Counted from the first letter of the stretch, positions 15,726-23,759 are shown. The stretch: DNA of 64,000 nucleotides from Sandaracinaceae bacterium (GCA_040218145.1 JAVJQK010000050.1:186001-250000), one strand, 5' to 3'. Translations and numbers: made by a program. The notes: generated from the letters alone by a model not told the origin.

Positions 15726-17189
15726 TCAGGAGCTCGCGGCGGACTTGGACACCCACGCGACGAGCGCGGGGCGGTCGACCGGCTTCTCGATGACGCTCGC
15801 GCCGCGCGCGTCGAGCCGTCGGCGGCTCGGGTCCGACGCCTCGAGCGACGTCACGAAGAGGCACGCCCTCGCGAGCGACGGCCGCTCGCGCTCCAGCCAC
15901 TCGTGCAGCGCCTCGCCGTCCATGCCGGGCATCGAGACCTCGCTGATCACGACGTCGGCCTCCGTCCCGCTCTCGAGCAGCGCGATCGCCTCCTCGCCGT
16001 CCACCGCGCTCACGACGTCGTGCTCGTTCCCGAGCGCGCGCGCGTACGCCCGCAGCATGCGCTCGTCGTCGTCCACGACGAGGATGGTCCTCCGGCCCGG
16101 CGGCCGCGACGTCCGGGGGAGCCCGATCACGCGGCTCGAGCGCGCGAGCGCGTCGGGCTCAGGGAGCGGGAGCAACAGGACGAACTCCGCCCCCTGTCCG
16201 TGGATCGACTCGACGAGCAGGTCTCCGCCGAGGCTCCGCATGATGCTGCGTGAGATCGACAGACCGAGCCCGGTGCCGAGGCTCTGCCGCTTCGTCGTGA
16301 AGAACGGGTCGAAGATGCGCTCGACGTGCTCGGGCGAGATCCCGGGCCCCGTGTCGCTCACCGCGATCGCGACCGCCTCGTCGTCCGCGCGCACGCTGAT
16401 GCGCACCCGGTGCGAGTCCCGCTCGACCTCGCGGACCGCGTGCAGCGCGTTGACGAGCACGTTGGTCAAGACCTGGGCGAGACGCGAGCGCGGCGCGAGG
16501 AGCTTCGGCAGCTCCATGGGGAGGTCTCGCTCGAACACCGCGTGCTGCTGGATCTCGCGGCGGACGAGGCGTGAGACGTTGTCGACCAGGTCTCGCACGT
16601 CGACCGGCACGGCCGGCTCGCCCTCGTCCGTGCGGGCGAAGACGCGCAGGTCGCGCACGACGTTCGTCGCCATGTCGAAGAGGCTCTGCGTCTCCGCGAA
16701 CGCCCCGGCCAGCTCGTGGGTGAGGCGCGGGTCGTTCCCGAGCTGCGCCACCAGCGCGCGCAGCTCCTCTGGCTGCAGCGGCCGCTCCAGCGAAGCGAGC
16801 TGCTCGGCCTCCTCCGCGAGCTGGGTGAGCGGACGCACCTGCGCTTCGATGCTGGCCAAGGTCAGGGAGATGGCGGTCAGCGGGTTGTTGATCTCGTGCG
16901 CGATGCCCGCGACGAGCGTACCGAGCGCGGTGAGCTTCTCGGCGTGGGAGACGGCGGCGCTCGTCCGCTCTTGCTCCCGGCGCAGCGTGGCGCGCAGGAT
17001 CACGCGGTCGACGAACGCGTGCACGCGCACCGGGGACGCGTCGATCACCGCCGCCTCGTCGGCCCCGGCGCGGAGGGCGTCGAGGGCCGCCGCTTCGGTG
17101 GGCGCCGCCACGCCCAGGGGCAACGGGCCACGCCGCTCGCGCACGGAGCGCACCTGCTCGGCGAGGTCGCCGGTGGCCACTTCGACCAC
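15726..17189 (-). CDS. soluble hybrid histidine kinase with altered receiver
   Basis: From GTG 17189 the protein has 487 residues: a partial receiver-like N-terminal domain, a dimerization domain with phospho-His98 (GIAHEINNPL), an ATPase domain (N-box TNVLVNALHAV, DTGPGIS, GTGLGLSIS) and a C-terminal receiver from residue 368. No membrane helix, so it senses inside the cell. In the receiver the acidic triad is intact (Asp373-375) but the phospho-acceptor position is Glu417 (VVISEVSMPGMDG). The frame stays open upstream to 17294 and would complete the N-terminal domain (RIDALILSFDPALAEAI), but it has no ATG/GTG/TTG there; see findings for a possible ATC start at 17279. It is 15-105 bases after the KAS III-like gene and probably co-transcribed. 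Confidence 0.85.
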   Translation of the reverse strand: MVEVATGDLAEQVRSVRERRGPLPLGVAAPTEAAALDALRAGADEAAVIDASPVRVHAFVDRVILRATLRREQERTSAAVSHAEKLTALGTLVAGIAHEINNPLTAISLTLASIEAQVRPLTQLAEEAEQLASLERPLQPEELRALVAQLGNDPRLTHELAGAFAETQSLFDMATNVVRDLRVFARTDEGEPAVPVDVRDLVDNVSRLVRREIQQHAVFERDLPMELPKLLAPRSRLAQVLTNVLVNALHAVREVERDSHRVRISVRADDEAVAIAVSDTGPGISPEHVERIFDPFFTTKRQSLGTGLGLSISRSIMRSLGGDLLVESIHGQGAEFVLLLPLPEPDALARSSRVIGLPRTSRPPGRRTILVVDDDERMLRAYARALGNEHDVVSAVDGEEAIALLESGTEADVVISEVSMPGMDGEALHEWLERERPSLARACLFVTSLEASDPSRRRLDARGASVIEKPVDRPALVAWVSKSAASS

Positions 17190-17294
17190 GAGCGCGCCGC
17201 CGTCGCGGAAGCGGGAGTCCAGGACCTGCCTGATGGCCTCCGCGAGGGCTGGATCGAAGCTGAGGATGAGGGCGTCGATGCGGCAGAGCGTAGC

Positions 17295-18350
17295 TCAGAA
17301 CCGGACGATCGCCGCCGCGCGCGTGAACCCGGCGCCTTGCGCGTACAGCAGCACGTTGCGATCCGGCGCCGCGTGGCCGTGGCGGCGCGCCTCGATCAGG
17401 TTCGCCACCACGCCACACCCTCCGACGTGCGCCAGGCGCGTGAAGGTCGTGGGCGCGTGCGCGACCCCGAGGCCCTCCGCGATCGCCTCCGGGATCCAGC
17501 CTCGCGGCTGCACCGACGCCAGGGCCGAGATCTCGCCCGCGTCGAGGTGCGCGCGCTCGAGAGCGGCGGCGCAGGTCTCCACGCCGAAGCGCACGGTGTT
17601 CTGCATCAGCCCCTTCGCCCCCTCCGGCGCGCGGCTGCCCGGGCCATAGTCCCCGCCCGCCTTCCACCAGGGCGGATCGCTCTCGTCGTCGCGGCCCCGC
17701 ACCCAGGTGACGGCGTCCCAGTGCGCGCCGTGCGAGGCCGCGAAGCAGGTCAGCACGCCAGGGCGCTCGGACGCCGAGACGACCATCGCCGTGGCGCAGT
17801 CGCCGACCCCGGGGGCGGCCGGGTGGCTCATCGGGAAGGCGCGCGTGATCAGGTGCGACTGGGTGAGCAGCACGTGCCGCGCCCGACCCGACTCGATGAG
17901 CCCGGCCGCCACGTCGAGCCCCGTGATCGCGCTCGCGCAGCCCGCGTCGAGCCCCGCGCCCCACGCCCGCGTCGCGCCGAGCGCGTGCGCCACCTTGGTG
18001 GCCGTCGGGAGCAGCGGCCGATCGGTCACGATCGACCACGAGAGCACGGCGTCGAGCTGGTCGGCCTCGAGCGACGCGTCCTCGAGCGCGGCCCGCCCCG
18101 CGCGCGCCTCGGCGTCCCAGGCGGCCTCGTCCGTGGCCACGTGACGCCGCCTCGCCCCCACGAACGGATCGCCCGCGTCGCGCGCCAGGTGCCGCTGGGT
18201 GATCGCGTCCACCCAGTCGGTGGCGCGCGGCACGTCGACCAGCGTGCGGTCACCCCTCTTCGCCGCCTCGAGCAGCGCGTCGGGCCACGCGTCGTTCTCG
18301 CGCACCGTCTCCGGGAGCCACATGCCGAGCCCCGCGATGGCCGCCCTCAC
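17295..18350 (-). CDS. 3-oxoacyl-ACP synthase III-like enzyme with altered catalytic triad
   Basis: A 351-residue thiolase-fold protein of the KAS III/FabH-like group. The nucleophile Cys138 sits in the typical DAGCASAITGLDVAAG. The second catalytic position, normally His in PHQAN, reads Gln281 (SVQPRGW), and the third, normally Asn in GNTSA, reads His308 (LAHVGGCG), by my by-eye alignment. FabH proper is therefore unlikely; members with changed triads often join acyl groups to non-malonyl substrates in secondary metabolism. The start is GTG 18350, overlapping the TGA of the upstream ThDP enzyme as GTGA, so the two are translationally coupled and probably act in one pathway. Start MRAAIAGLGMWLPE fits the family. 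Confidence 0.85.
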   Translation of the reverse strand: MRAAIAGLGMWLPETVRENDAWPDALLEAAKRGDRTLVDVPRATDWVDAITQRHLARDAGDPFVGARRRHVATDEAAWDAEARAGRAALEDASLEADQLDAVLSWSIVTDRPLLPTATKVAHALGATRAWGAGLDAGCASAITGLDVAAGLIESGRARHVLLTQSHLITRAFPMSHPAAPGVGDCATAMVVSASERPGVLTCFAASHGAHWDAVTWVRGRDDESDPPWWKAGGDYGPGSRAPEGAKGLMQNTVRFGVETCAAALERAHLDAGEISALASVQPRGWIPEAIAEGLGVAHAPTTFTRLAHVGGCGVVANLIEARRHGHAAPDRNVLLYAQGAGFTRAAAIVRF

Positions 18351-20131
18351 GACGCGTCTCCGTCGAGCGACATGCGCTGGAGCGCCTCGTCTCGGCCCGC
18401 GCCGCGGATCTGCATCTCGCGGTCGATGCGGATGTCGAGCACGACCGGTCCGGGCCCGCTCGCCTGCAAGCGATCGAGCGTCGCGGCGTCGATCTGTCCG
18501 GGCGCGTGCACGCGGATCCCGGGCACGCCCATGGAGCGCGCCCACGCGGCGAAGTCCACCCAGCGGGTGTCCCACTCGGTTCCCCCAGCGCCGTAGAGCT
18601 GCTTCATGCCGTGGTGGACCATGTTGTAGCGGGCGTCGTTGAACACCGCGTACACGACCGGGAGGCCGAGGTCCGCGGCCACGAGCAGCTCCATGCCGTT
18701 CATCTGCATGCCGCCGTCGCCGCAGATGCAGACCACCCGCCGCTTTGGATCCGCGAGCCCCAGGCCGATGGCGCCGGCGATCCCGGAGCCCATGCTCCCG
18801 AGCCGGAGGTGGATGTGGAACCGGTCGGGGCGCTTCGCCGTCAGGTAGTGCAGCGCGTAGAGCATGTGCCCGCCGATGTCGGTGATGAAGCGCGCGTCCT
18901 CGCCCGCCGCCGCCTCGAGATCGAGCACCGCGCGCTGCGGCGCGATGGGTGAGCGCGTGTCGTCCGCCGCGTCCTCCGCGTCGAAGGGCGAGCCGCTCCG
19001 GGCCGCTTTGGCGAGCGCGCGGCCGCGTGGGTTGAGCAACCCCTGCGCCGTCGCGTGCTTCGTCAGGGCGCGCGCGAAGGCGCCGAGATCCGCGGCCACC
19101 GGGAGGTCGGCAGGCACGTTGCGGTGGAACACCGACGCATCGAGGTCGACGTGCACCAGCTTCCCGCCCTCTCGCACGTACGGGGTCGGCCCCACCGAGA
19201 CGTCGTCGAGATCGGTGCCGAGCACGAGCGTCGCGTCCACGCCGCCCGAGGTGTAGGCGCGGGCCCAGAGGCTCGCGGCCATGCCGCCGTGGCGGAGCGA
19301 GCGCGGGTGCGTCTCGGGCACCACGCCCTTCGCCTGCGGCGTGGTCACGAAGGGCACGCCCAGCGCGTCGACCAGCCGGCGCACGCTCGCCTCGTGGCCA
19401 CGGCACGCGGCGCCGAGCACGAGGAGGGGGCGCTCGGCCTCGGCCAGCCACTTCGCGGTCTGGTGCACGGCGGGGAGCGGGACCTCGTCGGTCGTCTGCC
19501 GGGTCGCGCGCACCACCGCGGGCTGCGCCTCGATCTCGCCCCGCCCGCGGTCCATCGGGATCACGCAGAGGGCCGGTCCGGGGATGGGCCCGGTCGCCGC
19601 GTCGAGCGCCGCGAGCACCTGCGTCGCCGCGCTCCGAGGGCTGGCGACGCGCACCGCGGCGCGACAGAGGTGACCCACCATGCGCTCCATGTGCAGCCCC
19701 TCCGGGCCCGTGTCCTGGAGCAGCAGCCGGCCGCTCGAGGCCCACGCGACGTCGCCCGTGATGACGATCATCGGCGTGCGGCCGAGGTGCGCGTTGGCGA
19801 TCCCGGTCACGGCGTTGGTCGCGCCCGGCCCCGCGGTGACGACGATGGCGGGCACGCGTCCGGTCGCCCGGTGGAAGCTCGCGGCGGCGAAGGCGGCCGA
19901 CGTCTCGTGACGCGACTCGATGAAGCGCGCGCCGGCGGTGTCGAGCACGGCCTTGCAGATCGGCGAGACCGGACCGCCCGGGACGCCGAAGAAGGAGTCG
20001 ACGCCTCGCGCGACGAGCGCCTCGACGATGGCATGAGAAGCAGACGCCGTGCGCGGAGCGACGGCCTGGACAGAGGAGTCGCGTGTGGGGCGCACGACGG
20101 CGCCTCGCGCGACCTGAGCGGCAGCGGACAT
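18347..20131 (-). CDS. thiamine-diphosphate dependent enzyme, acetolactate synthase/decarboxylase-like
   Basis: A 594-residue three-domain ThDP enzyme. The N-terminal PYR domain has the cofactor-activating Glu76 in SRHETSAA and TAGPGATNAVTGIA; the C-terminal PP domain has the ThDP-binding CGDGGMQMNGMELL followed by NDARYN. Family members decarboxylate 2-oxoacids and may carboligate the product to an aldehyde or ketone. Ile/Val biosynthesis is unlikely, because no ilvN-like small subunit is next to it and its partner is a KAS III-like enzyme. Start ATG 20131 has GGGAGG upstream and gives MSAAAQVARG. The first 25 residues are an extension before the PYR domain. Confidence 0.88.
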   Translation of the reverse strand: MSAAAQVARGAVVRPTRDSSVQAVAPRTASASHAIVEALVARGVDSFFGVPGGPVSPICKAVLDTAGARFIESRHETSAAFAAASFHRATGRVPAIVVTAGPGATNAVTGIANAHLGRTPMIVITGDVAWASSGRLLLQDTGPEGLHMERMVGHLCRAAVRVASPRSAATQVLAALDAATGPIPGPALCVIPMDRGRGEIEAQPAVVRATRQTTDEVPLPAVHQTAKWLAEAERPLLVLGAACRGHEASVRRLVDALGVPFVTTPQAKGVVPETHPRSLRHGGMAASLWARAYTSGGVDATLVLGTDLDDVSVGPTPYVREGGKLVHVDLDASVFHRNVPADLPVAADLGAFARALTKHATAQGLLNPRGRALAKAARSGSPFDAEDAADDTRSPIAPQRAVLDLEAAAGEDARFITDIGGHMLYALHYLTAKRPDRFHIHLRLGSMGSGIAGAIGLGLADPKRRVVCICGDGGMQMNGMELLVAADLGLPVVYAVFNDARYNMVHHGMKQLYGAGGTEWDTRWVDFAAWARSMGVPGIRVHAPGQIDAATLDRLQASGPGPVVLDIRIDREMQIRGAGRDEALQRMSLDGDAS

Positions 20132-20165
20132 TCTTGGGTTCCTCCCTGTCCCGCGCACCCCGCGG

Positions 20166-20191
20166 GACCGCGCGCCGTAAACGGCGCGGTC
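20166..20191. terminator. GC-rich stem-loop before the ThDP enzyme gene
   Basis: An imperfect inverted repeat, GACCGCGC with CCGT against ACGGCGCGGTC, two-base bulge, lies between the DUF2378-like gene and the ThDP gene. It could end the first transcript or act as an attenuator. No U-run follows, so the assignment is weak. Confidence 0.35.
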
Positions 20192-20239
20192 GCGAGGTTG
20201 TTGGAGGGGGGCGCCGAGCGCTTGCTCACAGGCGCCGCG

Positions 20240-20848
20240 TCAGGACCACCAGACGCGGATCACCCCGTGGAAGCGGTCATCGAGAGTTGCTTCGGACTGG
20301 ACGGTCTCTCCGAAGCGCACGTAGCTCCCGTGCGCCGCGCCGCGCATGTACGACTCGATCCACACGTACTCCTCGCGGAGGCGGACCTCGATGAAGTCGT
20401 CGCCGGAGTCGGTCAGCTCCCAGCTGCCATAGGTGGTCGTCTGGCGTCGGCTCGCGACCGCCTGCTCGGTGAGCTTGCGCGGGTCGTTGGCCAGGAACTT
20501 GAGCAGCGTGCGCGCGAACAGCGTGTTGGCGAAGCCGGCCGAGTTGTCCCGGGTGAGCGTGAACAGCCCCTCGTGGAGCCGCTCGGGCCCGGCGACGAGC
20601 GCGCCCGCCACGGCGGCGCGGGGCAGGAACTGCGCGACCGGGTGAAACGCGAGCGAGCTCGGGCTGGGCCCGGGGAACATCTCGCGGTAGCGATCGAGGA
20701 GCCCGCGCTGACCCAGCTGACGCTCGAGGAGCCGAAACCAGACCCCGCGGAGCTGCGCGCTGGGCGGGATGAGCGGCAGGCGCGCCTCGAGATCGCAGTG
20801 CTCCCCGACCAGGTCGAGGGCGCGCGCGGTCTCGGGCGGCAATTCCAT
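20240..20848 (-). CDS. DUF2378-like (TIGR02265) protein of the myxobacterial type
   Basis: A 202-residue soluble protein. Its layout resembles the DUF2378/TIGR02265 family, which is largely confined to myxobacteria: a helical N-terminal half (AQLRGVWFRLLERQLGQRGL), a central FLPRAAVAGALV stretch, and a C-terminal beta-rich part (SGDDFIEVRLREEYVWIESY). TAGGAT ends 7 bases before ATG 20848, so it looks leaderless. No biochemical function is established for the family. It is 108 bases upstream of the ThDP gene on the same strand and may be co-regulated. Identification is from memory of the pattern, so moderate. Confidence 0.55.
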   Translation of the reverse strand: MELPPETARALDLVGEHCDLEARLPLIPPSAQLRGVWFRLLERQLGQRGLLDRYREMFPGPSPSSLAFHPVAQFLPRAAVAGALVAGPERLHEGLFTLTRDNSAGFANTLFARTLLKFLANDPRKLTEQAVASRRQTTTYGSWELTDSGDDFIEVRLREEYVWIESYMRGAAHGSYVRFGETVQSEATLDDRFHGVIRVWWS

Positions 20849-21164
20849 CCCCGCGATCCTAGGGCCACGGAAGGACCGCGGGAGACTTTTCGTGGCCTGT
20901 TTCAGGCGTGCTTCGGCTCCGGTTCAACTTCACAGGGACAGAAGACAGGCGCCCGATGTGCGGCGCGGGGCTGCTAGTGCAGAGATCCGACCGGTGGAAG
21001 GGAGATGGCGCTGGACCGGCGTTTCAGGGCAAGGCGCGACGACGAGTCGATGCACCGCATCGGCGAGGAGGAGCAACGCTGCCCTGGAGCGTCGGGACAA
21101 GCCAGGTCCCTTCTACCGGGATGGATCTCGGACTAGGCTTCTCGGCCCGAGAGGAGGAGCGTGC
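20849..21164. other. divergent intergenic region, 316 bases
   Basis: Somewhat less GC-rich than its surroundings. It holds the minus-strand TAGGAT at its left end, and at its right end TAGGCT (21134-21139) followed by the Shine-Dalgarno GAGGAGGAG (about 21151-21159) for the dehydrogenase. I see no gene or further structure in the rest. Confidence 0.5.
20856..20861 (-). promoter_or_regulatory. -10 box (leaderless) for the DUF2378-like gene
   Basis: TAGGAT on the minus strand ends 7 bases before ATG 20848. Good match to TANNNT. Confidence 0.5.
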
Positions 21165-22199
21165 ATGAACGGAGCGTTGCCCCAGGACGTCGCGGCCCGC
21201 GTGCGGGAGCTCGGTCCCGAGCGCGTGGAGCGCATCTACGAGCCGGAGCTCGGGCTGCTCGCCTACGTCGTGCTCGACAGCACCGTGCTCGGCCCGGCCG
21301 CGGGCGGGGTGCGCACGCGCGCCTACGCCTCGGAGCTCGCGGTGGCCGAAGACGCCTGCCGGCTGGCCCGCGCGATGACCTACAAGTGCGCGCTCGGCGG
21401 CATCGACGCGGGCGGCGGCAAGGTCGTGGTGCGCGCGAGCCCCGCGTTGAAGCGCGAGGAGGCCTTCGCCGCGCTCGGTCGCCTCGTCGACTCGCTCGAC
21501 GGCGATCTCCGGACCGCGGGTGACTACGGCACGACCGACGCGGACCTCGCCGCGATGGGCTCGCGCTACGTGCACGCCGACACCGCCACCCTCTCCGGCT
21601 CGGTCGCGCGCGGGGTGCTGCGCTGCGCGGAGGCGATCGCCGACGTGAAGGGCCGCCCGGGGCTCAGCGGGCTGCGCGCCGCGGTGCAGGGCGTCGGAGA
21701 CATCGGGGCTGCCGTCGCGCGCGCCTTCACCGAGGCCGGCGCGCGGGTCTGCATCGCCGACGTGGACGAGGCGCGCGCGGCGCAGATCGCCGACGAGATC
21801 GGGGCCGAGATCGTCGCGCCCGAGGACATCCTCTACGAAGACGTCGACCTGCTCTCGCCGTGCGCGGTGGGCGACGTGCTGAGCCTCGACGTCGCCCAGC
21901 GGCTGCGGGCGTGGGCCATCGTCGGCGGCGCGAACAACATCACCACCGGCCTCGACGTCGACGAGGCGCTGCAGCGCCGCGGCGTGACCTTCGTGCCCGA
22001 CCTCCTCTCGAGCGCGGGCGCGGTGATCGAGGGCATCGGCCGCACGGTCATGGGCATGGGCCAGGAGGATCGGCAGAACCTGGTCGACACCCTCCGCCAG
22101 ACCGCGCTCCTCGTGCTCGAGGACGCGGCGCGCACGGGAGAGCCGCCCATCACGCACGCCATCCGCCGCGCCGAGGCGCGCATCGCGCACGCGCGTTGA
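21165..22199 (+). CDS. Leu/Phe/Val-type amino acid dehydrogenase
   Basis: A 344-residue NAD-dependent oxidative deaminase of the Glu/Leu/Phe/Val dehydrogenase family. Substrate-binding and catalytic lysines are in MTYKCALGGIDAGGGKVVV (Lys74 and Lys86), and the Rossmann domain has VQGVGDIGAAVARAF. The segment IVGGANNITTG matches the leucine-dehydrogenase GAANNQL region better than glutamate dehydrogenase, and the short length fits the branched-chain/aromatic subgroup. It would turn Leu or a similar amino acid into its 2-oxoacid, feeding branched-chain fatty acid or oxoacid metabolism. Start ATG 21165 has a strong Shine-Dalgarno and a TAGGCT -10 25 bases upstream, so this mRNA is leadered. Confidence 0.9.
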   Translation: MNGALPQDVAARVRELGPERVERIYEPELGLLAYVVLDSTVLGPAAGGVRTRAYASELAVAEDACRLARAMTYKCALGGIDAGGGKVVVRASPALKREEAFAALGRLVDSLDGDLRTAGDYGTTDADLAAMGSRYVHADTATLSGSVARGVLRCAEAIADVKGRPGLSGLRAAVQGVGDIGAAVARAFTEAGARVCIADVDEARAAQIADEIGAEIVAPEDILYEDVDLLSPCAVGDVLSLDVAQRLRAWAIVGGANNITTGLDVDEALQRRGVTFVPDLLSSAGAVIEGIGRTVMGMGQEDRQNLVDTLRQTALLVLEDAARTGEPPITHAIRRAEARIAHAR

Positions 22200-22233
22200 C
22201 ATCCCGTGCGGCCGGGCGGGATGCTCGCCGGCC

Positions 22234-23007
22234 GTGGGACGAGGCCGGAGCAGATGCGCGCAGGTGGCGCGAGGGATCGGCCTCGGGGCGCTCCCCGTCT
22301 TCGCGCTCCTCTTGTCGTCGAGCGCCTCGGCGCAGACGACCGAAGGCACCTCTCAGCCCGTCGTCACCCTCGTCACGATCGGCGCCCTGACCCTCCTGCC
22401 GTTCGTCTTCATGACCACCACGAGCTTCGTGAAGATCGCGGTGGTCTTCTCGATCCTGCGCAACGCGCTCGGCACGGGGCAGGTCCCGAGCGGCACGGTG
22501 ATCGCGGCGCTCGCGGCGATCCTGACCCTCTACGTGATGGCCCCGGTGGGCGAGCAGATCGCCGACGAGGCGGGCCCGACCGCGGCGCGCGTCGATCCAC
22601 ACGATCCCCTGTCCGACTTCGAGGCGCTGGGCGAGGCGGTGAGCGCGGGGCTCGTCCCGCTGAAGTCATTCCTCTCGCGCAACGCGGGCGCGCGCGAGCG
22701 CGAGCTGTTCTTCGATCTCGCGCAGCGCGCGCGCCCCGCCGACCAGCGGGACCGGGTGAGCGAGGACGACCTGCTCGTGCTCCTGCCGAGCTTCCTCATC
22801 ACGGAGCTGGGCGAGGCGTTCCAGATCGGCTTCCTCGTCTTCCTCCCCTTCCTCGTCGTCGACCTCGTGGTGAGCAACGTGCTGATGTCCCTCGGCATGC
22901 ACATGCTCTCGCCCACCCAGGTCAGCATGCCCTTCAAGCTCCTGCTCTTCGTCCTCGTCGACGGCTGGTATCTGCTCGCCAGAGCGCTCGTGCTCGGATA
23001 CGCATAG
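22234..23007 (+). CDS. SctR/FliP family type III export protein, orphan
   Basis: A 257-residue export-gate protein. Diagnostic segments are TSFVKIAVVFSILRNALG, ELGEAFQIGFLVFLPFLVVD and MLSPTQVSMPFKLLLFVLVD; the N-terminus is a cleavable signal peptide ending SSASAQ. SctR/FliP forms the entry portal of type III secretion and flagellar export with SctS and SctT (FliQ, FliR). None of these partners is in the window. The MLSPTQVS wording leans to SctR rather than FliP. Start GTG 22234 is chosen because GATGCT ends 8 bases upstream. It follows the dehydrogenase by 34 bases. Confidence 0.85.
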   Translation: MGRGRSRCAQVARGIGLGALPVFALLLSSSASAQTTEGTSQPVVTLVTIGALTLLPFVFMTTTSFVKIAVVFSILRNALGTGQVPSGTVIAALAAILTLYVMAPVGEQIADEAGPTAARVDPHDPLSDFEALGEAVSAGLVPLKSFLSRNAGARERELFFDLAQRARPADQRDRVSEDDLLVLLPSFLITELGEAFQIGFLVFLPFLVVDLVVSNVLMSLGMHMLSPTQVSMPFKLLLFVLVDGWYLLARALVLGYA

Positions 23008-23021
23008 TCAAGTCGCATCCT

Positions 23022-23555
23022 TTGCCTCCCCTCGAACCCGCTATCGTCGCCCTCCTCGACGGGAACGTACCGACGGCCGCCTGGTTAGCCTCGAGCCAGG
23101 CGGAGTCGCTCCTGAGTGACCCGCGCCGCCGCGCCCGCCTGTACGCGGAGATGCACGTCCGTCCGTCGCCCGCGCAGGCTCCGCTGCTGCGCGTCCTGCT
23201 GAGGCACGAGGTCGATCAGCGGCTGAAGGACGACGACGACTACGACTTCGAGCAGCTCTACTGGTGCGCGCTGCTCCTGTCGGCCTTCGGCTTCGTCGAG
23301 GACTCCTTGCGGATCTGGCGCGCGAAGCGGACGAACTTCGACACCGGTGTCGGGCTCGACGTGCAGTTCGTCGTCGGCGCCGGAGCTCGCGAGACGCTGG
23401 CTCACCTCGACTCCCTCGACGACCCCGAGGCCGCGCGAGCGGCGCGCTACCTGAGGGACTGCGAAGCGGCGGGGGACTTCGCGGATCTCGAGAGGTGGCG
23501 CGCTCTTCGGTGCGCCTACTTCGCACCCGCGGCTGCTCGGGGGCGGGCGCCGTGA
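23022..23555 (+). CDS. conserved hypothetical protein, 177 aa
   Basis: A soluble alpha-helical protein. The stretch LYWCALLLSAFGFVEDSLRI and WRAKRTNFDTGVGLDVQFVV looks like a conserved hypothetical family in which a WRAK-x-TNFDT signature is typical; no function is known to me. It begins 14 bases after the export protein. The only in-frame start that keeps the conserved part is TTG 23022, with no Shine-Dalgarno, so the start is uncertain. Codon use is normal for the window. Confidence 0.65.
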   Translation: MPPLEPAIVALLDGNVPTAAWLASSQAESLLSDPRRRARLYAEMHVRPSPAQAPLLRVLLRHEVDQRLKDDDDYDFEQLYWCALLLSAFGFVEDSLRIWRAKRTNFDTGVGLDVQFVVGAGARETLAHLDSLDDPEAARAARYLRDCEAAGDFADLERWRALRCAYFAPAAARGRAP

Positions 23556-23592
23556 TGGCCATGTCCTCCTCGAGCAGACCTACCCTCGACCG

Positions 23593-23700
23593 ACGAGGTG
23601 AAACCAGCGCCGAGAGGGTGTTCACCCTGTGATGACTGGTCGAAACCAGGGTCGCGAGGGTGTTCACCCTCTCCCGATTGGTCGAAACCAACGCGGAGGG
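23593..23700. repeat. 42-bp tandem repeat, about 2.5 copies, hairpin-forming
   Basis: GAAACCA recurs at 23600, 23642 and 23684, exactly 42 bases apart. Each unit holds AGGGTGTTCACCCT (perfect hairpin at 23615-23628 and 23656-23671) and a second hairpin, CTGGTCGAAACCAG at 23636-23649 and TTGGTCGAAACCAA at 23678-23691, where the outer pair C-G becomes T-A. The third unit is degenerate. Confidence 0.9.
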
Positions 23701-23759
23701 GGGGTGGCTCGCCCCGCGATCCTCGGCACGAGCCCAAGCGAACGTCGTGGGCGGTGTCG

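Noticed and set aside
18347-20131. Acetolactate synthase for Ile/Val biosynthesis (ilvB)
   Set aside because: No regulatory subunit or ilvC nearby, and tight coupling to a KAS III-like enzyme points elsewhere; kept as a generic ThDP enzyme.
20908-21168. An 86-codon frame upstream of the dehydrogenase gene
   Set aside because: Composition is poor and it ends over the dehydrogenase Shine-Dalgarno and start; no start signal of its own.
22234-23007. A full type III secretion or flagellar cluster
   Set aside because: Only one component is present; neighbours are metabolic or hypothetical.
23593-23700. The 42-bp repeats as a CRISPR array
   Set aside because: Repeat units are contiguous without unique spacers and there are no cas genes.
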